Below, piece by piece: positions 60,557 to 64,000 of a stretch of 64,000 nucleotides of DNA. The first letter of the stretch is position 1. Every line of letters starts with the position of its first letter. Below the pieces are notes generated by a model that saw nothing but the letters and a program-made list of their open reading frames with translations, did no database searches and was not told the origin of the DNA. The DNA comes from Vampirovibrio sp. (GTDB lineage: Bacteria > Cyanobacteriota > Vampirovibrionia > Vampirovibrionales > JAJTHC01). The stretch covers positions 1 to 64,000 of the forward strand of contig JACEUU010000001.1 of NCBI GenBank assembly GCA_024998755.1, written 5' to 3'. The translations under genes were made by a program, and so were the position numbers.

Positions 60557-61597
60557 ATGAAGCAAGAGTCCTCTCAATCTTTAAAATCAGTTACCTTCAT
60601 TGATTTATTTGCTGGTATTGGTGGGTTTCGGTTGGCGTTGGAATCTTTTGGGGCAACGTGTGTGTTTAGTTCTGAATGGAACAAGCAAGCTCAACTCACC
60701 TATGCCAAAAACTTTGGCGAACGCCCGTTGGGTGATATTACTGAAATCCCCACAGAAAAAGTACCGCCTCATACCCTGCTTTGTGCAGGGTTTCCGTGCC
60801 AAGCCTTTAGTATTTCAGGTAAGCAAAAAGGCTTTGAAGATACCAGAGGTACGTTGTTTTTTGAAGTCGCACGCATTGCTCAACACCACCAACCTCAGTT
60901 TCTTTTTTTAGAAAACGTCAAGAATCTTGTTCAGCATAATCGTGGGGAAACGCTGGCAACGGTTCTGCAAACATTGAATGATATTGGTTACTACCCTTAT
61001 TACCAAGTATTAAATGCCAGCGATTTTGGCTTGCCTCAAAAAAGAGAACGCTTTTACCTTATCGGTATTCGGAAAGATTTAGGAACAACCCCTTTTGTGT
61101 TTCCAACACCGCCAAGAACACCCGTGGCACTCAAAGATATTTTATTGCCCGATGAAGAAACCACCGCTTATTGCATCGATCGTCAAGATATTTTACTTAA
61201 ATCTGATATCACGCTGCATCGTAATTTATTTGGGGTTTATCCCCTACAACCTAAGCGAATTGGTACGGTTAACAAAGGCGGGCAAGGTGAACGTATTTAC
61301 CATGAAAATGGGCACGCCATCACGCTTTCCGCCCACGGTGGGGGTATTGGGGCGAAAACGGGTTTATATCTTATTAACGGAATAATTCGTAAATTAACCC
61401 CTCGGGAATGTGCAAGGTTACAGGGCTTCCCCGATAATTTTGAATTAACGAGTTCTGATGCTCAAGCCTACCAACAACTAGGAAATAGCGTGCCTGTAAC
61501 CGTTCTAAAAGCTATTTTACAAGCCTTACAACACTGGAGAGAGCAAAATGCCCCTACCCTTCAACGCTCATCAGCAACTCGGTTCGCAAACGGCTAA
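60557..61597 (+). CDS. C5-cytosine DNA methyltransferase, M.HhaI-like (GCGC)
   Basis: 346 residues. Motif I FIDLFAGIGGFRLAL, motif IV GFPCQAFSISGKQKGFEDTRGTLFF (catalytic Cys), motif VI FLENVKN, motif VIII PQKRERFYLIG, motif IX/X RECARLQGFPD and YQQLGNSV. The recognition part (KGGQGERIY, AITLSAHGGGIGAKTG) is nearly that of M.HhaI as I remember it, so methylation of GCGC is likely. Overlaps the endonuclease gene by 50 bp. Only about five GCGC sites are in the window. Confidence 0.92.
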   Translation: MKQESSQSLKSVTFIDLFAGIGGFRLALESFGATCVFSSEWNKQAQLTYAKNFGERPLGDITEIPTEKVPPHTLLCAGFPCQAFSISGKQKGFEDTRGTLFFEVARIAQHHQPQFLFLENVKNLVQHNRGETLATVLQTLNDIGYYPYYQVLNASDFGLPQKRERFYLIGIRKDLGTTPFVFPTPPRTPVALKDILLPDEETTAYCIDRQDILLKSDITLHRNLFGVYPLQPKRIGTVNKGGQGERIYHENGHAITLSAHGGGIGAKTGLYLINGIIRKLTPRECARLQGFPDNFELTSSDAQAYQQLGNSVPVTVLKAILQALQHWREQNAPTLQRSSATRFANG

Positions 61598-62309
61598 AAA
61601 TGGTTTTAAAAATGAAGATGATGTGATTGCTAAATTTAACCAATGGCAAACGGATGAAACTGCTCAACAGTGGTTACGCCTAATGGCGTATGCCTTAGAA
61701 GAAATAGAATTTGTAACCGCCCTTAAAATTGCAGGCGAAAAGACAGATGTGCAGGTACAAGTAACCATTAAGCTGAAGCAAGCGATTGATGTAGAAAACA
61801 TCCAAGTCAAACTGGTTAGCAATTTAAACGGCTTTAACCAAATTGATAAACGCTGGATAGCAAAATACGTTGAATTATGGGAAATATCGCCCGCTATTGA
61901 ACGGCTATTAAAACTGTATACAGGTGAAATAGCCCCCACCATCCCAAACCCAAGAGATGCTAGGCGGATGTTTTTAGACGAGTTCTCTCTTTCGGAACAA
62001 AAGGCACTACTTGCTTTTTTTGAAGAGAAAAAAGTGTTAATTGTTAGTGATGTTTTGAAAGGCAGAGGACGATTTTCAGCAGAATGGATGTTGGTTATTC
62101 AAAAAACGACTCAAAATGCCCGATGGGTTTTAAAACCGATGAATATTGTGCTGAACCATTATGCTTCGGGCAATGTATTGATAACCAAACAAGGTAATTT
62201 AAGAGTGGGTAGAATAACCGTTCAACGTAAAGGGGGCGATGGCGGTAGAAAAACCGCTCAAATGCTCCAGTTTAAAATCAATCCTACTGAATTATTTGAT
62301 TTAACTTAA
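61548..62309 (+). CDS. Type II restriction endonuclease, HinP1I-like (GCGC)
   Basis: 253 residues. The start GSQTAKNGFKNEDDVIAKFNQW, the middle IQVKLVSNLNGFNQIDKRWIAKY, RRMFLDEFSLSEQ, GRGRFSAEWMLV and the end VQRKGGDGGRKTAQMLQFKINPTELFD match R.HinP1I (G^CGC) closely from memory. The QVKLV pattern lies in the catalytic core. GGAGAG lies 7-12 nt before the start, inside the methyltransferase gene. It would cut unmethylated GCGC in incoming DNA; the neighbouring enzyme protects the host. Confidence 0.9.
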   Translation: MPLPFNAHQQLGSQTAKNGFKNEDDVIAKFNQWQTDETAQQWLRLMAYALEEIEFVTALKIAGEKTDVQVQVTIKLKQAIDVENIQVKLVSNLNGFNQIDKRWIAKYVELWEISPAIERLLKLYTGEIAPTIPNPRDARRMFLDEFSLSEQKALLAFFEEKKVLIVSDVLKGRGRFSAEWMLVIQKTTQNARWVLKPMNIVLNHYASGNVLITKQGNLRVGRITVQRKGGDGGRKTAQMLQFKINPTELFDLT

Positions 62310-62340
62310 GTTCGAGACTGCTTGAAAGGTCGTTTTTACC

Positions 62341-63723
62341 ATGATGATGCTAGCCCAATTGTGGGGAGGCGTGTTTGATACCAGCCCCCTGAAAATTTTT
62401 GAAGATTTCAACCAATCCTTACCCTTTGACCAAGCCCTCTGGGCGTTTGATATTTTGGGGTCTATTGCCCATGTTTCCATGCTGGGCAAACAGGGCTACT
62501 TAACCGAAGAAGAAGCGCACACGCTGGTTTTAGGCTTGCAAAGCCTCTACCAAGAACTGGAAGCTGGCACAACGCCTATTGATATGGCTTGCGAAGACAT
62601 CCATAGCTTTGTAGAAAAAACCCTCACTGACCGCCTTGGTACGGTGGGTAAAAAAATCCACATGGGGCGTAGCCGTAACGACCAAGTGGCGTTGGATATG
62701 AAGCTCTACACTCGGGCGAAAATCACGCAACTCATCGTGCAAGTAGAAGGGCTCGTTCACGCACTTTGCACGCAGGCTAGCCAAAACTTGAATACCATTA
62801 TGCCAGGCTTTACGCACTTGCAGGTGGCTCAACCTATCACGTTTGGGCATCATCTCATGGCGTATACGGAAATGTTTTTGCGGGATAGAAGTCGGCTGTC
62901 TGATTGCCTTGTTCGCCTTAACACTTGCCCTCTCGGGGCTGGGGCGTTGGCAACTAGCACGTTTAACTTGGATAGGCAGTTTGTGGCGGAACAGCTGGGC
63001 TTTGATGACGTTACTTATAATTCGTTGGATACGGTTTCTGATCGGGATTACCTCATTGAATTACTGAGCGATTTAAGCCTTGTGATGATGCACCTGAGCC
63101 GGCTTTCGGAAGAATTGGTGTTGTGGAATAGCCAAGCGTTTGGCTTTGTTGTGTTGGAAAAATCGCTTTGTACGGGCAGTAGCATGATGCCTCAAAAGCA
63201 GAATCCGGATGGGGCGGAGCTGATTCGGGGGAAAACGGGGCGGGTTTATGGCTCGCTTATCAGCTTGCTAACCACCATGAAATCGTTGCCGTTGGCTTAT
63301 AACAAGGATATGCAGGAAGATAAAGAGCCTGTGTTTGATGCCATTACGCAAGTTTCGGGGTGTTTGGAAATTATGCGAGCGATGATTTCGGGCTTGCGTG
63401 CCAATGCGGAATCCATGCGGAAACTTTGCGAAAAGGGCTTTATTGCGGCGACGGATGTGGCGGATTATTTGGTGAATAAGGGTGTGCCTTTTCGGGAAAG
63501 CCATGAGCTGGTGGGGGCTATTATTCGGCATTGTCAGGCTGAAAACTTGACGTTGGAACAGCTGGATTTACCCACGCTTAGGGGATTTTCTTCCTTGTTT
63601 GATGCTGATTTTTTCGAGTCGATTGCCTTGGAAGCTTGTATCAACCAGCGAAACATCGTTGGTGGGCCTGCTCCTGCTCAAGTGCAGTCTCGGATAAATA
63701 CCGTTTTAGAGATACTTTCTTAG
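62341..63723 (+). CDS. argH: Argininosuccinate lyase
   Basis: Last step of arginine synthesis: argininosuccinate to arginine and fumarate. 460 residues, standard length. LWGGVFD start, DIHSFVEKTL, VGKKIHMGRSRNDQVALDMKL, PGFTHLQVAQPITFGHHLMAY and the superfamily signature GSSMMPQKQNPDGAELIRGKTGR are present. Begins with three Met codons; AAAGG lies upstream. Follows the endonuclease gene by 31 bp. The coding strand shows the C-to-G shift. Confidence 0.96.
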   Translation: MMMLAQLWGGVFDTSPLKIFEDFNQSLPFDQALWAFDILGSIAHVSMLGKQGYLTEEEAHTLVLGLQSLYQELEAGTTPIDMACEDIHSFVEKTLTDRLGTVGKKIHMGRSRNDQVALDMKLYTRAKITQLIVQVEGLVHALCTQASQNLNTIMPGFTHLQVAQPITFGHHLMAYTEMFLRDRSRLSDCLVRLNTCPLGAGALATSTFNLDRQFVAEQLGFDDVTYNSLDTVSDRDYLIELLSDLSLVMMHLSRLSEELVLWNSQAFGFVVLEKSLCTGSSMMPQKQNPDGAELIRGKTGRVYGSLISLLTTMKSLPLAYNKDMQEDKEPVFDAITQVSGCLEIMRAMISGLRANAESMRKLCEKGFIAATDVADYLVNKGVPFRESHELVGAIIRHCQAENLTLEQLDLPTLRGFSSLFDADFFESIALEACINQRNIVGGPAPAQVQSRINTVLEILS

Positions 63724-63764
63724 GGTTTTTGCGTTTCTTGATGCCAATGCCCGTTAGTACTTTT

Positions 63765-64000
63765 TTAACTATGAAACACTTTTTCGGGACGTAGCTTGTA
63801 GTTGTGCCACATCGCCAACCCTAGAAACTGCTTCCCCTCATCCCCAAACACTTGGAATTGCTGATTATTCCTTAGAGGAGCGGGTGGCGAAAACTGGGTT
63901 TCTTCCAACGGCATCCCGTTAAAAAATAGGGCTACTTCCACCTCGGAAGGTAATATTATCTTGGGGAAGGGCAAAAACTCAAACGGTTCAATCAGCCATT
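63765..64000 (-). CDS. truB: Probable tRNA pseudouridine synthase B, C-terminal part (runs off the window)
   Basis: Minus frame open from 64000 to the stop at 63765. It ends with EEGxFLG-like QVFGDEGKQFLGLAMWHNYKLRPEKVF, the pattern of the TruB C-terminal domain, preceded by WLIEPFEFLPFPKIILPSEVEVALFFNGMPL. The catalytic part lies outside the window, so this is a tentative assignment. Convergent with argH. Confidence 0.5.
   Translation of the reverse strand, partial: WLIEPFEFLPFPKIILPSEVEVALFFNGMPLEETQFSPPAPLRNNQQFQVFGDEGKQFLGLAMWHNYKLRPEKVFHS

Overview
The window looks like chromosomal DNA of a Gram-negative-type (diderm) bacterium. It has a type IV pilus secretin, a flagellar rod and export ATPase, a meso-diaminopimelate-type MurE, a PBP1A, a NeuB-type nonulosonate synthase and oxygen-independent haem synthesis. 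No photosynthesis gene is present. The base composition is moderate. Palindromic intergenic repeats starting GTAGGGGCG resemble those common in cyanobacterial genomes. Together with several unfamiliar low-complexity proteins, this makes me favour a non-photosynthetic relative of Cyanobacteria (Vampirovibrionia/Melainabacteria) as a tentative inference; nothing here proves it.

Layout: 1-1318 is the 5' part of an RTX-repeat protein gene (minus), followed by a complete IS5-family element (1443-2600). 3061-9081 carries ispH, a Gly/Tyr-rich protein ending in a DUF1521-like (possibly self-cleaving) domain, a secreted cyclophilin, rpsP, a helix-hairpin-helix protein and fliI. 9078-15883 holds unfamiliar proteins: Gln-rich, MerR-HTH/coiled-coil, and two putative metallopeptidases, one split by a frameshift. 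15949-17495 has rplA, rplK and a tRNA-Leu. 18785-26833 has a double-length malic enzyme, a GT2 glycosyltransferase/SRPBCC/tilS operon and a D-aminopeptidase. 26990-30377 is a pilP-like/pilQ pair. 30448-32790 is a nested transposon scar (IS5-type element disrupted by an IS5 fragment, an IS630 element and a MITE). 32791-36813 is a pip-oppB-oppC-holB operon. trpF (37001-37684) is sandwiched between two MITEs. 38001-46716 has two large unknown proteins, a BASS-type transporter with a Fur-like box, PBP1A and neuB. 47094-49553 is a flagellar rod gene cluster, then a P1B-type ATPase. 52007-52081 encodes a 24-residue hydrophobic peptide absent from normal ORF calls. 52189-57690 has a pentapeptide-repeat membrane protein downstream of murE, a pilin-like protein and two tRNAs. 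57795-63723 has hemN, a MalK-like ATPase, a HhaI/HinP1I-like (GCGC) restriction-modification pair and argH. The window ends in the 3' part of a truB-like gene.

Most notable observations: (1) the tandem malic enzyme whose two halves have lost complementary catalytic residues; (2) the DUF1521-like GD-PH protein; (3) only about five GCGC sites in 64 kb next to a GCGC restriction system; (4) three TNA-flanked IS/MITE families whose insertion histories can be read base by base; (5) about thirteen genes that begin with tandem ATG codons; (6) genes whose coding strand switches from C-rich at the 5' end to G-rich at the 3' end; (7) a -1 frameshift at an A6 tract in a membrane metalloprotease gene; (8) a 24-aa hydrophobic peptide with its own leader hairpin and terminator.
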